Below are positions 35,481 to 45,092 of a stretch of 64,000 bases of DNA, piece by piece. Source of the DNA: Bacillus sp. B15-48. GTDB lineage: Bacteria > Bacillota > Bacilli > Bacillales > Cytobacillaceae. A program made the translations under genes and the position numbers. Under the pieces are notes generated by a model. That model worked only from the letters and a program-made list of their open reading frames with translations, did not search any database and was not told the DNA's origin. The stretch's first letter is position 1; every line of letters starts with the position of its first letter. The stretch lies in assembly GCF_016879755.1 (NCBI RefSeq), contig NZ_WOFU01000001.1, forward strand, positions 434,001-498,000, in the 5' to 3' direction.

Positions 35481-37214
35481 TTACGCTTCCCCGACCCCAA
35501 CACGAATAGGCTTAAAAGCAGCGGCATCAAAAAGCCCGCGATCTGTTAGTTTTATTTCTGGGATGACTGGCAGGCATAAAAACGATAATGTCATAAATAT
35601 AATTTGCGAGCTTGAATCAACGATTGTTTCAAGCACCTCATGCAGGATTGAAAGATTTTTTGCGACCACTTCATACGGTTGATCTGACATTAATCCAGCG
35701 ATTGGCAGTTGAACTTGGGCGAGAATTTCGCCATTTTTAACAATTACTAACCCACCCTCTGTTTGTTGTAATTCTTCAATTGCAATCAGCATATCTTCAT
35801 CATTCGTCCCGGCAACGACTAGATTATGTGAATCATGTGCAACCGTGGATGCGATGGCACCACTTTTTAATTTCAAGCCATGGACGATACCAAGTCCAAT
35901 ATTCCCGGTGCGTTTATGCCTTTCACATACGGCGATTTTCAAATAATCCTTTTCAACATTACTTTTAAAAAATCCCTCTTCAACATCGACAACGTCTACT
36001 TTTTTCCTGGTAATGATTTTTCCTGGCAAAATTTCAATAATATTAGCTTTTTCGTTTTCTTTCAGAGGAATTTGTAGCCTGTTTTTTGTGACTTCTTCCA
36101 TGGTTACCGAATGCATAATCGCTTTCGGAATCTCAACTTGTTCATTTGCTTGCGTGCTGTCGAGGTTTACGATTTTTCCATTTTTAATTACTTTTTGTAT
36201 CGATAACTCGTGGAGATGATCGACAATAAGTAAATCAGCGATATATCCAGGCGCAACTGCCCCTTTATTTTCAATGCCATGACATTTTGCATTGTTAATC
36301 GTCGCCATTTGAATGCTGATGAGTGGGTCTAAGCCATTTTTAACCGCAAGTTTGATCGCATGATTAATCGTGCCTTCATGAACCATTTCGTCGAGATGTT
36401 TGTCATCTGTACAAAAAGAAAATCTCGTGCTATTTTTTTCAGTGATTGCTGGTAAGATGGCCAGTAAATCTTTCGCTGCAGAACCTTCGCGCACCAATAC
36501 ATGGAACCCTTTTCTTACACGACTTAAAGCTTCGTCTGCATTTACTGCCTCATGATCATTTCGAATCGAAGCAATGCTATAAATATCAAGCAAATCGTCA
36601 CTTAAACCTGCTGCATGGCCATCAATGACTAATTTCTTGTTTTTAACGATTTCAAGCTTTTTCATCATATCTTGGTCACCATTTACAACGGACGGATAAT
36701 CCATCACTTCGGCTAATCCAATGACCTCGTCGTAGTTAAAAAATGTTTGTAAATCTTTTGAAGTGATTGTTGCGCCATTATTCTCAAATTTCGTAGCTGG
36801 AACACTAGATGGTAGTTTTACTAATATATCGACAATCGCATCTTTCGCATCTTCGATCATGAATTTGATTCCTTCGATACCAGCTACATTGGCAATTTCG
36901 TGAGGATCGGTTACGACCGTTGTAATTCCGTGTTTAATAATTGCCCGCGAAAATTCAGATGGTCGAACCATTGTCGATTCAATATGAATGTGACCATCGA
37001 TGAACCCGGGGATAATGTACTGATTTGAAACATCGATTGCTTTATCATTTGCTTCGAACTGGCCGATGCCAACAATATAACCATTATAAATCGCCACATC
37101 CCCTACAAATGTTTCTAAAGAAAACACATCGACGATCTGCCCATTTTTCAAAATAAGGTCAACTTTATCTGGTTCCTTTGCTTTTTCAATTAAATCCGTT
37201 AGAAATGTAGTCAT
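35481..37214 (-). CDS. ade: Adenine deaminase
   Basis: 577 residues from ATG 37214; GGGAG lies 7 bases upstream, and the GTG just before is less likely. Amidohydrolase motifs: PGFIDGHIHIESTMVRPSEF (about 67-86), VTDPHEIANVAG, DGHAAGL and the FCTDDKH metal site (near 262), then the C-terminal adenine-deaminase domain. It converts adenine to hypoxanthine plus ammonia. It stands alone between the TRAP operon and repeat array B. Confidence 0.95.
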   Translation of the reverse strand: MTTFLTDLIEKAKEPDKVDLILKNGQIVDVFSLETFVGDVAIYNGYIVGIGQFEANDKAIDVSNQYIIPGFIDGHIHIESTMVRPSEFSRAIIKHGITTVVTDPHEIANVAGIEGIKFMIEDAKDAIVDILVKLPSSVPATKFENNGATITSKDLQTFFNYDEVIGLAEVMDYPSVVNGDQDMMKKLEIVKNKKLVIDGHAAGLSDDLLDIYSIASIRNDHEAVNADEALSRVRKGFHVLVREGSAAKDLLAILPAITEKNSTRFSFCTDDKHLDEMVHEGTINHAIKLAVKNGLDPLISIQMATINNAKCHGIENKGAVAPGYIADLLIVDHLHELSIQKVIKNGKIVNLDSTQANEQVEIPKAIMHSVTMEEVTKNRLQIPLKENEKANIIEILPGKIITRKKVDVVDVEEGFFKSNVEKDYLKIAVCERHKRTGNIGLGIVHGLKLKSGAIASTVAHDSHNLVVAGTNDEDMLIAIEELQQTEGGLVIVKNGEILAQVQLPIAGLMSDQPYEVVAKNLSILHEVLETIVDSSSQIIFMTLSFLCLPVIPEIKLTDRGLFDAAAFKPIRVGVGEA

Positions 37215-37320
37215 CACGATTCTCCCTTAAAAAGGATGTTTTGTTCATACTCTACTGCACATTCTAACCTAAAAAGTCTTTCATTGGAAAATAAGAAAAA
37301 GGTTATTAAATGATGGGATT

Positions 37321-37625
37321 TTTATTCCAAGTACTCGGATTAAAAAGCTGGATTGCTCATAAATAGGCTAAATTTTATTGCTAGTACTTGGATTAACCGT
37401 GATTATAAGGCTGTTTTTTTGCTAGTACTTGGATTAAACCGATTTTCGACCGTTTTTTATTACTAGTACAGGGATTATATCAGCCTTCTGATCACATGTT
37501 ATTGCTAGTACTCGGATTAACCCCTTAATTTACAGCGTTTTATTACGAGTACTAGCATTATATCAACGAAATTTGGTGTTTTTAATACGAGTACTTGGAT
37601 TAAAAAACGCGTTACTAGCATTATC
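37321..37625. repeat. Tandem repeat array B, CTAGTACTTGGATTAA family
   Basis: Cores begin at 37327 (variant CAAGTACTCGG), 37381, 37422, 37463 and 37505, then inverted or altered units near 37546 and 37588. Spacing is 41, 41, 42, 41. The array is colinear with 18861-19115, including unique spacer words such as the GTACAGGGATTATATC unit and the AAAAAACGCGTTA end. Confidence 0.9.
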
Positions 37626-37834
37626 GCTCAAAAACCTAAAGTTCTCGCCCACCTTTTCCAGTAATACCCTTTTCTGCTTTTACTCAAGTCTTCGTATTAA
37701 AAATTAGTGCTTTGTTTTAACTAGATTTAACCAGATTATTTTCTATATATACGTCAATACTCGAGATAAAGCATTATTTTTACTTTTATAAGCTATGCTT
37801 GTGTTGGACTAGGATCAAATCATTTTTTTCCAAC
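37626..37834. other. Intergenic region
   Basis: A+T-rich, about 210 bases between array B and the next possible frame. No hairpin, promoter or coding frame stands out. Confidence 0.3.
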
Positions 37835-38128
37835 TTATTCTTTCTTATCTTGTTGAAAAGTATTTTCCTTTTCTAACAAGATTTTTTGTAGCGTAACTAC
37901 GTTTAATGGTGCTGCATTCCCCATAACATATAGCGAAACTTCCATCAGAGGGGGGTTCTTCATCCCCCACTTATCCTTACTAGGTGGCCTGAAGTCTGAA
38001 AGTGAGTCAGCGATAAATGAAGACGAAATGTGATCCTGCCGAAAATCGGTAAAATCTAAAGTGTAAAAGGACTTCGGACGCGTTCCTAAAATCTTCAAGA
38101 AGTCTCCATACTGCTGACAAGTGTTCAC
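37835..38128 (-). CDS. Doubtful 97-codon frame, possibly repeat-derived
   Basis: The frame starts at GTG 38128 with no ribosome site. It reads LGTRPKSFYTLDF, then FRPPSKDKWGMKNPPLMEV and MGNAAPLNVV. Short frames with similar FRPP...PL...APL patterns are scattered in Bacillaceae intergenic regions, as I recall, and may mark an interspersed DNA repeat, not a protein. I keep it as a low-confidence entry because the frame is uninterrupted and the composition is not random. Confidence 0.25.
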   Translation of the reverse strand: MNTCQQYGDFLKILGTRPKSFYTLDFTDFRQDHISSSFIADSLSDFRPPSKDKWGMKNPPLMEVSLYVMGNAAPLNVVTLQKILLEKENTFQQDKKE

Positions 38129-38173
38129 GCTAAAATGAAGATAACCACAATAATTTGGTAAGGGGGGTTTGGA

Positions 38174-38992
38174 TTGGAGTACAAGATTGGTGAAGTCTCA
38201 AATATATTAAATATCCCTGTTGAAACACTTCGTTATTACGAAAAGAAACATATTGTACAGCCAAAAAAAAGCATTAAAAATAGATATCGATACTATGATG
38301 CTTGGGAAATTAATTATTTAATCGAGTGCAAAAAATTTAGAAGTTACGATTTTTCCCTTCCAGAAGTAAAAGAGATTTTACATCATAACAATCTGAATGA
38401 CTTCATTGACAAAATAGATGAAAGGCAAAACTACTTTGAAGAACAATTGAATTATTACAAATTACTGAAACAGAAAAACGAAGAATACATTCAATCATTG
38501 AAGCAAATTAAAAGAAATCTCTGGAAGTGCACACTTACCCCCCATCCCGAAATTTATTATTTTATCCACCGCTACAATTATACATATAAAACAAAGAATG
38601 AATTTGGCGATTTAATTGATCGATGGCTTGAGTTTTTTCCATTTGTTGAAAATCTAATCGAAATTCAAGACAATGCGCTTTTGAATAGAAACAACACGAA
38701 TGACCATGGTTGGGGTTTTTCAATTAAAAAAGAATATGCAGATGCTCTTAAAATACCCTTGAATGAAAAGGTTAAACACGTAGCGAGGTCAGAAAGTATT
38801 TATACAATTATCTGTGCAGGTGATAAGGGCAGTTTTTCATTAAAACTATTGGACCATGCGCTGACATTCATTAAAGAACATGACTATAAATTATCCGGAA
38901 CGGTTACCGGAAACCTCCTCGCCCGTGTCCATGAACAAAATGGATATAATCGATATATCGAAGTATGGTTACCTGTAACAAAGTCTTCATAA
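38174..38992 (+). CDS. MerR-family transcriptional activator with GyrI-like effector domain
   Basis: 272 residues starting at TTG 38174, after GGGGGG by 6 bases. The MerR winged helix is clear (YKIGEVSNILNIPVETLRYY, about 3-22), followed by a long dimerisation helix and a C-terminal region (about 150-270) resembling BmrR/GyrI effector domains that bind hydrophobic compounds. It lies 81 bases before the second flavoprotein gene on the same strand and likely controls it, perhaps in response to an aromatic or enone-type compound. Confidence 0.85.
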   Translation: MEYKIGEVSNILNIPVETLRYYEKKHIVQPKKSIKNRYRYYDAWEINYLIECKKFRSYDFSLPEVKEILHHNNLNDFIDKIDERQNYFEEQLNYYKLLKQKNEEYIQSLKQIKRNLWKCTLTPHPEIYYFIHRYNYTYKTKNEFGDLIDRWLEFFPFVENLIEIQDNALLNRNNTNDHGWGFSIKKEYADALKIPLNEKVKHVARSESIYTIICAGDKGSFSLKLLDHALTFIKEHDYKLSGTVTGNLLARVHEQNGYNRYIEVWLPVTKSS

Positions 38993-39073
38993 CTTTCTCT
39001 CTTTCGCACATTGACCCTGTAGCTAATACAGGGTTTAAGCTTTATTTATCACGAAATGAAAGAGGGTTAGATC

Positions 39074-41029
39074 ATGTTTGAAAGATTATTTTCACCTTAT
39101 AAAATCAGTGATTGTGAAATACCGAACAGACTTGTCGTTCCAGCGATGGTCGCAAACTATTGCAACGAGGATGGAACAGCCACCGACAGATACATTGCCT
39201 ACCATGAAGCAAAGGCAAAAGGCGGCTGGGGACTGATCATTACGGAGGATTATGCGATTAATCAAAATGCGATGGGCTATAAATATATCGGCGGACTTTG
39301 GAATGATGAACAGATTCCTAGTCACCAAAAACTTACGGATGCGATCCATAAACATGATAGTAAAATCTTCTGCCAAATCTACCATGCAGGAAGACAATCG
39401 AATCGTTTCGTAAATGGAGGGATGCAGCCTGTCGCACCATCTGCGATTCCTTGTCCGTGGATGCGAGAACTTCCACGTGAATTAACAATCCCAGAGATTG
39501 AACAACTCGTTGAAGACTTTGGTGATTGTGCATTGCGGGCAAAGAAAGCAGGCTTTGATGGAATTGAACTACATGCAGGCCATGGATATTTAATTGCTGA
39601 GTTTATGTCTCCATATGCCAATAAGAGAACAGATAAATATGGCGGCTGTCTGGAAAACCGCTTAAGATTCACGAAAGAAATATACGAGAATATTCGGAGC
39701 AAAGTAGGAAAAGATTTCCCTGTGATCATCCGTTTCTCAGCAGATGAAGCCATTCATGGCGGCCGTGATATGGCTGAATCGAGAGTGTTAGCCAAATTAT
39801 TTGAGGAGTGGGGATTTGATGCCCTTCACGTTTCCAGTGGAGCATATGGCAATCATAATAAAGGAATTGTTTCGCCGATGTATGTTCCCCATGCATGGAC
39901 AGTCGATTTTGCAGCAGAAATTAAAAAGATCGTTAACATTCCTGTAATCACAGTCAATCGAATCAATGACCCACGCATGGCGGACAATATTTTACAAATG
40001 GAAAAAGCTGATTTTGTCGCAATGGGGAGAGGTTCTCTAGCAGATCCAGATTTACCAAGCAAAGCAAAAGCTGGAGATTTAACGTCAATCAGATACTGTA
40101 TAGCTTGTATGCAAGGCTGTGTTGGCGGTCTATTAACCGGTAATTCGATTACTTGTTTAGTTAACCCAAGTTTAGGAAGAGAAGGCGAATTAGACTATGA
40201 GCCTGTCACTGAACCTCAGTCTGTTTACATTGCTGGTGCTGGACCTGGGGGATTAGAAGCAGCTAGAACAGCAGCAATAAAAGGACATAAAGTAACCATT
40301 TTCGAAAAGAGAGATTTTTTAGGCGGTCAATTTAAATCCGCGGCCTATCCACCACATAAAGGAGAATTAGCTACCTATACTTCATGGCTAGCAAACGAAC
40401 TAGAAAAACTCGGCGTGACCATTCATTTAAATACGGAATTAACGAAAGAAGTGGTTGTAAACGATCAACCTGATACGGTAATTGTGGCTACAGGCGGAAA
40501 TCCACTTATTCCAGCAATTAAGGGGGTTGAAAAACCACATGTATTAACTGCTGAAGATGTTTTGTTAGGAAATGTAGCAACCGGCGACAGAATTGTCGTT
40601 GCCGGCGGTGGTGAGGTTGGTGGAGAAACCGCAGCCCATTTAGCGTTGCAAGAACGAGAAGTTGCGATTGTGGAAATGCTACCGAGCCTTTTAAGTGAAC
40701 TTGATGGCGTGAATCGAGTCCATCTTAAAAAGATTTTAAACGAATATGAAGTACAACAATATACAAATTCAAAACTGGTTGAAATCCTTGATGATGCAGT
40801 CGTTGTAGAAAACAGCTCTGGGACGGTTACAATTCCAGCGGAAACGGTCGTGCTTGCACTCGGATATAAACCAAATAATAAACTTGCCGAAGAACTTCAA
40901 TCCGTGCACCACAATGTCATCACAATTGGAGGAGCAATTAAAACAAGCAATGCCCTAATTGCGACAAGAGAGGGATTTGATACCGGAATGAACATAGCAA
41001 AAACAGAAAGTGAACTAGTTTCTGTCTAA
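39074..41029 (+). CDS. NADH:flavin oxidoreductase / 2,4-dienoyl-CoA reductase-type Fe-S flavoprotein
   Basis: 651 residues, the same architecture as the protein at 16629: FMN barrel (GIELHAGHGYLIAEFMSPYA, YGGCLENRLRF), [4Fe-4S] motif CIACMQGC...C (near 345), FAD fold (IAGAGPGGLEAARTAAIKG near 385) and NAD fold (VVAGGGEVGGETAAH near 515). The two are clearly paralogues but have different regulators (MerR here, PucR-type there). Reduction of an activated double bond is expected; the substrate is unknown. A terminator follows about 100 bases downstream. Confidence 0.88.
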   Translation: MFERLFSPYKISDCEIPNRLVVPAMVANYCNEDGTATDRYIAYHEAKAKGGWGLIITEDYAINQNAMGYKYIGGLWNDEQIPSHQKLTDAIHKHDSKIFCQIYHAGRQSNRFVNGGMQPVAPSAIPCPWMRELPRELTIPEIEQLVEDFGDCALRAKKAGFDGIELHAGHGYLIAEFMSPYANKRTDKYGGCLENRLRFTKEIYENIRSKVGKDFPVIIRFSADEAIHGGRDMAESRVLAKLFEEWGFDALHVSSGAYGNHNKGIVSPMYVPHAWTVDFAAEIKKIVNIPVITVNRINDPRMADNILQMEKADFVAMGRGSLADPDLPSKAKAGDLTSIRYCIACMQGCVGGLLTGNSITCLVNPSLGREGELDYEPVTEPQSVYIAGAGPGGLEAARTAAIKGHKVTIFEKRDFLGGQFKSAAYPPHKGELATYTSWLANELEKLGVTIHLNTELTKEVVVNDQPDTVIVATGGNPLIPAIKGVEKPHVLTAEDVLLGNVATGDRIVVAGGGEVGGETAAHLALQEREVAIVEMLPSLLSELDGVNRVHLKKILNEYEVQQYTNSKLVEILDDAVVVENSSGTVTIPAETVVLALGYKPNNKLAEELQSVHHNVITIGGAIKTSNALIATREGFDTGMNIAKTESELVSV

Positions 41030-41126
41030 CGATTTAACTTACTATGCTTAAGTGGTGAACCATAATTTCGTAGCTCGTGAACACTCAGAGAAAGGCAGAT
41101 TCCGCCAAAATCATGAATGTCATTTA

Positions 41127-41161
41127 GTAATCGTCGAACTCTTAAGACGATTACTTTTTTT
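41127..41161 (+). terminator. Terminator after the second flavoprotein gene
   Basis: GTAATCGTC (41127-41135) and GACGATTAC (41146-41154), followed by seven T. Confidence 0.92.
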
Positions 41162-41292
41162 ACATTTCGAGCCAACGCTCTCGTTAATTCGACAAAATCT
41201 ACATCATTTATATAGAATGAAAGTGACAGGAAACGCAATAATATGGTATATATACCGATAGAAATACGAATCTAATTGAAGGAGTTTTTGAG

Positions 41293-41973
41293 ATGAAGCT
41301 GAAATACACTGGGAAAACAAAAGATGTCTATGAATTAGAAGATGGGAACTACCTGCTTAAATTTAAAGATGATGTCACTGGAGTAGATGGTGTATTTGAT
41401 CCAGGAGCGAACACTGTCGGACTTACGTTGGAAGGCGCAGGCCGTGCAGGATTACGTTTAACGAAGTTCTTTTTCGAAATGTTAAAAGAAAAAGGAGTTC
41501 CAACCCATTATATTGATGCGGATATAGAAGAAGCGACGATGACGGTAAAACCTGCGGAAGTGTTTGGGAACGGACTTGAAGTGATCTGTCGCTATCGAGC
41601 TGTAGGTAGTTTTTTACGCCGCTATGGCCTTTATGCACAAGAAGGACAAGCGCTCGATGCATTTGTTGAGGTCACATTAAAGGATGACGAACGTGAGGAC
41701 CCACCGATTAGCGAAGATGCTTTACATATGCTTGGGATTTTATCAAAAGAAGAATACAAAGTGTTAAAGGCACTTACACAGCAAATCGGAAATATCGTTA
41801 AAGAAGAACTTGCTAAGAAAGACATCGAATTATATGATATTAAATTTGAGTTTGGACGTGTAGGAGAGGACAAACAAATCGCACTCATCGATGAAATTTC
41901 CGGAGGCAATATGCGTGCCTACAAAAATGGAACATATATTGAACCATTAGAATTAGAAAAGATGTTTTTATAA
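41293..41973 (+). CDS. Divergent SAICAR synthetase (PurC-like)
   Basis: 226 residues, a little shorter than usual PurC (about 235-240). The PurC fold is recognisable: YTGKTKDVYE (phosphate-binding GK loop, about 5-14), ICRYRAVGSFLRRYG in place of the usual NxxAGSxxxR block, FEFGRV and DEISGGNMRAY instead of the common DEISPD(T/S)xR. It stands alone, far from any pur operon, in front of a convergent germination operon. It may be a second PurC or a ligase using a related substrate. Confidence 0.7.
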   Translation: MKLKYTGKTKDVYELEDGNYLLKFKDDVTGVDGVFDPGANTVGLTLEGAGRAGLRLTKFFFEMLKEKGVPTHYIDADIEEATMTVKPAEVFGNGLEVICRYRAVGSFLRRYGLYAQEGQALDAFVEVTLKDDEREDPPISEDALHMLGILSKEEYKVLKALTQQIGNIVKEELAKKDIELYDIKFEFGRVGEDKQIALIDEISGGNMRAYKNGTYIEPLELEKMFL

Positions 41974-42004
41974 AGCTCCGGATTCATGATGGCGCAGCAA
42001 TGGA

Positions 42005-42032
42005 AAAGCTAGGGAACACTCTCCCTAGCTTT
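42005..42032. terminator. Bidirectional terminator between purC-like and gerA-type genes
   Basis: AAAGCTAGGGA (42005-42015) and TCCCTAGCTTT (42022-42032), an 11-bp stem between convergent genes. Tails are TTTTCC on the minus side and CTTTG on the plus side. Confidence 0.85.
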
Positions 42033-42091
42033 CTTTGAACGATTTACGCACCTACCACTTAGCTTTTACACCGTATTGATTTATATAGCTT

Positions 42092-43651
42092 CTACTCATC
42101 CTTTCTAGCCGGACTAGGCTTTTGTCCTGGGGCTTGGCGAATATTGTTATATCCTCCAGTAAAATGGGGCCTTTTATTCATCTTCCACCATGGAGCACGT
42201 ATAAGAACATCTTTCATCTCACTGCCTTGCATCGGTGCCATCGGACTTAAATATGGTACACCAAAAGAACGCAGAGTACATAAGTGGACAATAATGGTAA
42301 TGACCCCAAGCATAATCCCTAACAAGCCTAATGTCCCAGCTAAAAAGATAATCGGGAAGCGAAGCATACGAATGGCAATTGCTGCTGAATAACGTGGAAT
42401 TGTAAACGACGCAATTCCTGTAATCGCAACAACAATGACCATTGGCGCCGAAACAATTCCCGCGGAAACGGCTGCTTCTCCAATGACAAGAGCCCCGACA
42501 ATGCTGACTGCTGCCCCGATTTGTTTCGGCAGTCTTAGGCCGGCTTCACGAAGTGCTTCAAAGGTGATTTCCATAAGGATTGCCTCAACAAGCGCTGGAA
42601 ATGGTACTTGCTCGCGGGATGCTGCCATCGTAATCAAAAGTGTTGTCGGGACCATCTCATGGTGATAGGTAATCACCGCTACGTACATCGCGGGTAAAAG
42701 CAAAGAAATGATCAGAAATATGTAACGAAGCCAGCGAATAACGGTTCCAATCATGAACCTTCCATAATAATCCTCGCTCGCTTGCAGTAAAGAATATAAA
42801 GTTGTAGGAACAATGATTGAAAAAGGAGTCCCATCCACAAGAATCGCGACACGGCCTTCAAGCAAGGCCGAGACGACGACATCAGGTCGTTCTGTAGATA
42901 ATACTTGAGGAAAGGGAGAATAGGGGTTATCTTCAATAAATTCTTCGACCATCCCACTTTCCAAGATTCCATCAATATCAATTTTGCTGAGCCGATTTTT
43001 TGTTTCTTCGATTAACGTTTCACTCGCATTTCCTTCCAAATAAGAAAGAGCAACATTTGTTTTCGTGTAATGGCCAATTTCAAGCGATTGAATTTTTAGT
43101 TTGGGACTTCTTATTTTCCTTCGCAATAACGAGGTATTGACTCTTAATGTTTCCACAAATGCTTCTCGCGGACCTTTTATCACTAACTCTGCTGATGGTT
43201 CCTCAATTGAGCGTTTTTCCCATTTTGAGAGACCTAATGAAAAGCCTGCATTCCGCTTATCTACTAATATCACCGGATTCCCCATGGAAATCTCATGTAC
43301 TGACTGTGAAAATGTGTTGATTTCTTTCACATCGGAAACGGCTATTCTTTTTTCGATTAAACTAGTAATGTTATAAAAATCATCCTCTTTCGTTTGTTGC
43401 ATAAGTGATGATAGAACGTTGTCAGCTATTTCTTCAATGTTTGACAGACCATCAATGTAAATTAAGAGGGCTTTATCTTTGCCGCCGATAAAAAAAGAAC
43501 GAAAGATTACATCAGAACAATCTTTATAAATGGTTCGGAGAGTGTTTTCATTCGCTATTAGGGTGTCGGATAACGGATCCTTGTTTTGCTTACTCAATTC
43601 GTTTTCGGGCGGTTTTGCTTTCAACATTTTTCGCGATTTGAACCTTATCAT
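42092..43651 (-). CDS. Spore germination receptor A subunit (GerA/GerKA family)
   Basis: 519 residues: a large hydrophilic N-terminal region (about 1-290, with RNAGFSLGLSKWEKRSIEEP and the family-typical ERPD near 265) and a membrane domain of about five helices (300-470). The C-terminus is short and basic. GerA proteins form the nutrient-sensing receptor in the spore inner membrane with GerB and GerC. Unlike the usual A-B-C order, it is the last gene of its operon. Confidence 0.93.
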   Translation of the reverse strand: MIRFKSRKMLKAKPPENELSKQNKDPLSDTLIANENTLRTIYKDCSDVIFRSFFIGGKDKALLIYIDGLSNIEEIADNVLSSLMQQTKEDDFYNITSLIEKRIAVSDVKEINTFSQSVHEISMGNPVILVDKRNAGFSLGLSKWEKRSIEEPSAELVIKGPREAFVETLRVNTSLLRRKIRSPKLKIQSLEIGHYTKTNVALSYLEGNASETLIEETKNRLSKIDIDGILESGMVEEFIEDNPYSPFPQVLSTERPDVVVSALLEGRVAILVDGTPFSIIVPTTLYSLLQASEDYYGRFMIGTVIRWLRYIFLIISLLLPAMYVAVITYHHEMVPTTLLITMAASREQVPFPALVEAILMEITFEALREAGLRLPKQIGAAVSIVGALVIGEAAVSAGIVSAPMVIVVAITGIASFTIPRYSAAIAIRMLRFPIIFLAGTLGLLGIMLGVITIIVHLCTLRSFGVPYLSPMAPMQGSEMKDVLIRAPWWKMNKRPHFTGGYNNIRQAPGQKPSPARKDE

Positions 43652-43734
43652 CTTCTTCCCTCTTTTTCCCCGTTCTTATCTCTCAAAAAATTCATAATTT
43701 TGCAAGTGCTACGACCGTCTACTCGGAATAAGCG

Positions 43735-44841
43735 TTAATTAGCAAGCCTTTTCGTAGCCTTTTTTCTATTTTTAAAAAGCGCAATAAGCAGAAGCATGAT
43801 TGGGATAAATACATTAATAAAAAGCGCATAAAATGGGGTGGTTGCCCTTAACATAGTGGACAAGATTTGAAAGTTTGGCAGCCCCCAAAAACTTAACAGC
43901 ACAATTATCAAGCCTACCGGAAATACGATTGGGCGACTGTCTGAAAGACCAAACAGCTGTGCCGTGGCTAGCACGGTAATATAGTATTGAACACTTAATT
44001 TAATAAATGTCCCTGCCACCCACACGGCTACAACGATCGATTCGATATGCTCCAGAAAATCTGCAATGCTAATATATTTGGCAGCGCTCAAAACTGGATA
44101 AACATAATTTCCTACCGTTCCACCAAAAACAAACAAAATTGTTAAGTTTACAATCACTAAAGTCATCATCACAAAGCTGACGGAGATCATGCTCCATTTC
44201 ATTGCTTTTTCTTCGTCCTTTATATACGGAAGCAGAAATGCAATATAAAAGAATAGCGTAAACATCAATTGTGAAACAGCAGCTCCTTTTATGGAAGGCA
44301 TCAGGCCATTTTCCATAACTGGGAAAACATTCTTCACTTCGTATTCTGGAATCAAAAGCACGATGATGAACACAAGGGAAACGAGATAGAGAGGGAAAAA
44401 AATCTGAGCCGCTCTTCCAACAACCTCGATTCCTCCGCGAACCGCAAACCCGCAAACTACCACTAGCCCTATCGTAATGACACTCATTGGGGTATGTGGA
44501 AGAAAAGCTCCAATCGAAAGCTCCGTATATTGCCTCGCAGTAACTCCGTTTAAATAAAATAGGTTTGCGATTAAAAGCAGCCCAAGTGCTTTCCCGAAAA
44601 CTTTCCCTAGAATTTGTTCACTATATTGAATCACCGTTTGTTTAGGGAAAAGCTTATGCAATTGACAAGAAATATAAACGATAAAAAAACCGACAAAGGA
44701 CCCCCATATTGGAGAAAGCCACAAATCATTCTTCGCATAGAGCGCCGTAATGCTTGGAATCGAAAGAACGGCCGTGGCAATAATCATCGGATAGAACATG
44801 ATTCCCAATTGCAAAGATGAAATTTTACCTTTTTCAATCAT
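43735..44841 (-). CDS. Spore germination receptor B subunit (GerB/endospore germination permease)
   Basis: 368 residues, ten membrane helices, an amino-acid-permease-like GerB family protein (KISSLQLGIMFYPMIIATAVL at the start). GerB is thought to bind the germinant. It is preceded closely by the small membrane protein gene and followed after 83 bases by the A subunit gene. Confidence 0.92.
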   Translation of the reverse strand: MIEKGKISSLQLGIMFYPMIIATAVLSIPSITALYAKNDLWLSPIWGSFVGFFIVYISCQLHKLFPKQTVIQYSEQILGKVFGKALGLLLIANLFYLNGVTARQYTELSIGAFLPHTPMSVITIGLVVVCGFAVRGGIEVVGRAAQIFFPLYLVSLVFIIVLLIPEYEVKNVFPVMENGLMPSIKGAAVSQLMFTLFFYIAFLLPYIKDEEKAMKWSMISVSFVMMTLVIVNLTILFVFGGTVGNYVYPVLSAAKYISIADFLEHIESIVVAVWVAGTFIKLSVQYYITVLATAQLFGLSDSRPIVFPVGLIIVLLSFWGLPNFQILSTMLRATTPFYALFINVFIPIMLLLIALFKNRKKATKRLAN

Positions 44842-44864
44842 AAAATAATGTCTCCCTTTTCATA

Positions 44865-45092
44865 TCACTGTTCCAAAAACTTGCTTAGCGGCTTAAAAAC
44901 GGTTTGAATCAATTGAGTCGGACCAGGCATATCCGGAAAGTAAACGAGAAGGACAGCTAGCATCCATCCTGCGATCGTTAATGCCACAAAGGCGCGCTTT
45001 TCCTTTTTCTGGTTTTTACTTATTTTCGGCCATTCATAAAGTGTCATGAGAATAGCAATCATTGTGATTCCGATTACTGATGCAAATTTCAT
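44865..45092 (-). CDS. Small membrane protein of the germination receptor operon (D-subunit-like)
   Basis: 75 residues with two membrane helices (about 3-18 and 36-53) joined by a basic loop (WPKISKNQKKEKRAF). Its start overlaps the C-subunit gene end by four bases. Small two-helix D subunits accompany some Ger receptors and modulate their response. The function is assigned by size, topology and position only. Confidence 0.8.
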   Translation of the reverse strand: MKFASVIGITMIAILMTLYEWPKISKNQKKEKRAFVALTIAGWMLAVLLVYFPDMPGPTQLIQTVFKPLSKFLEQ

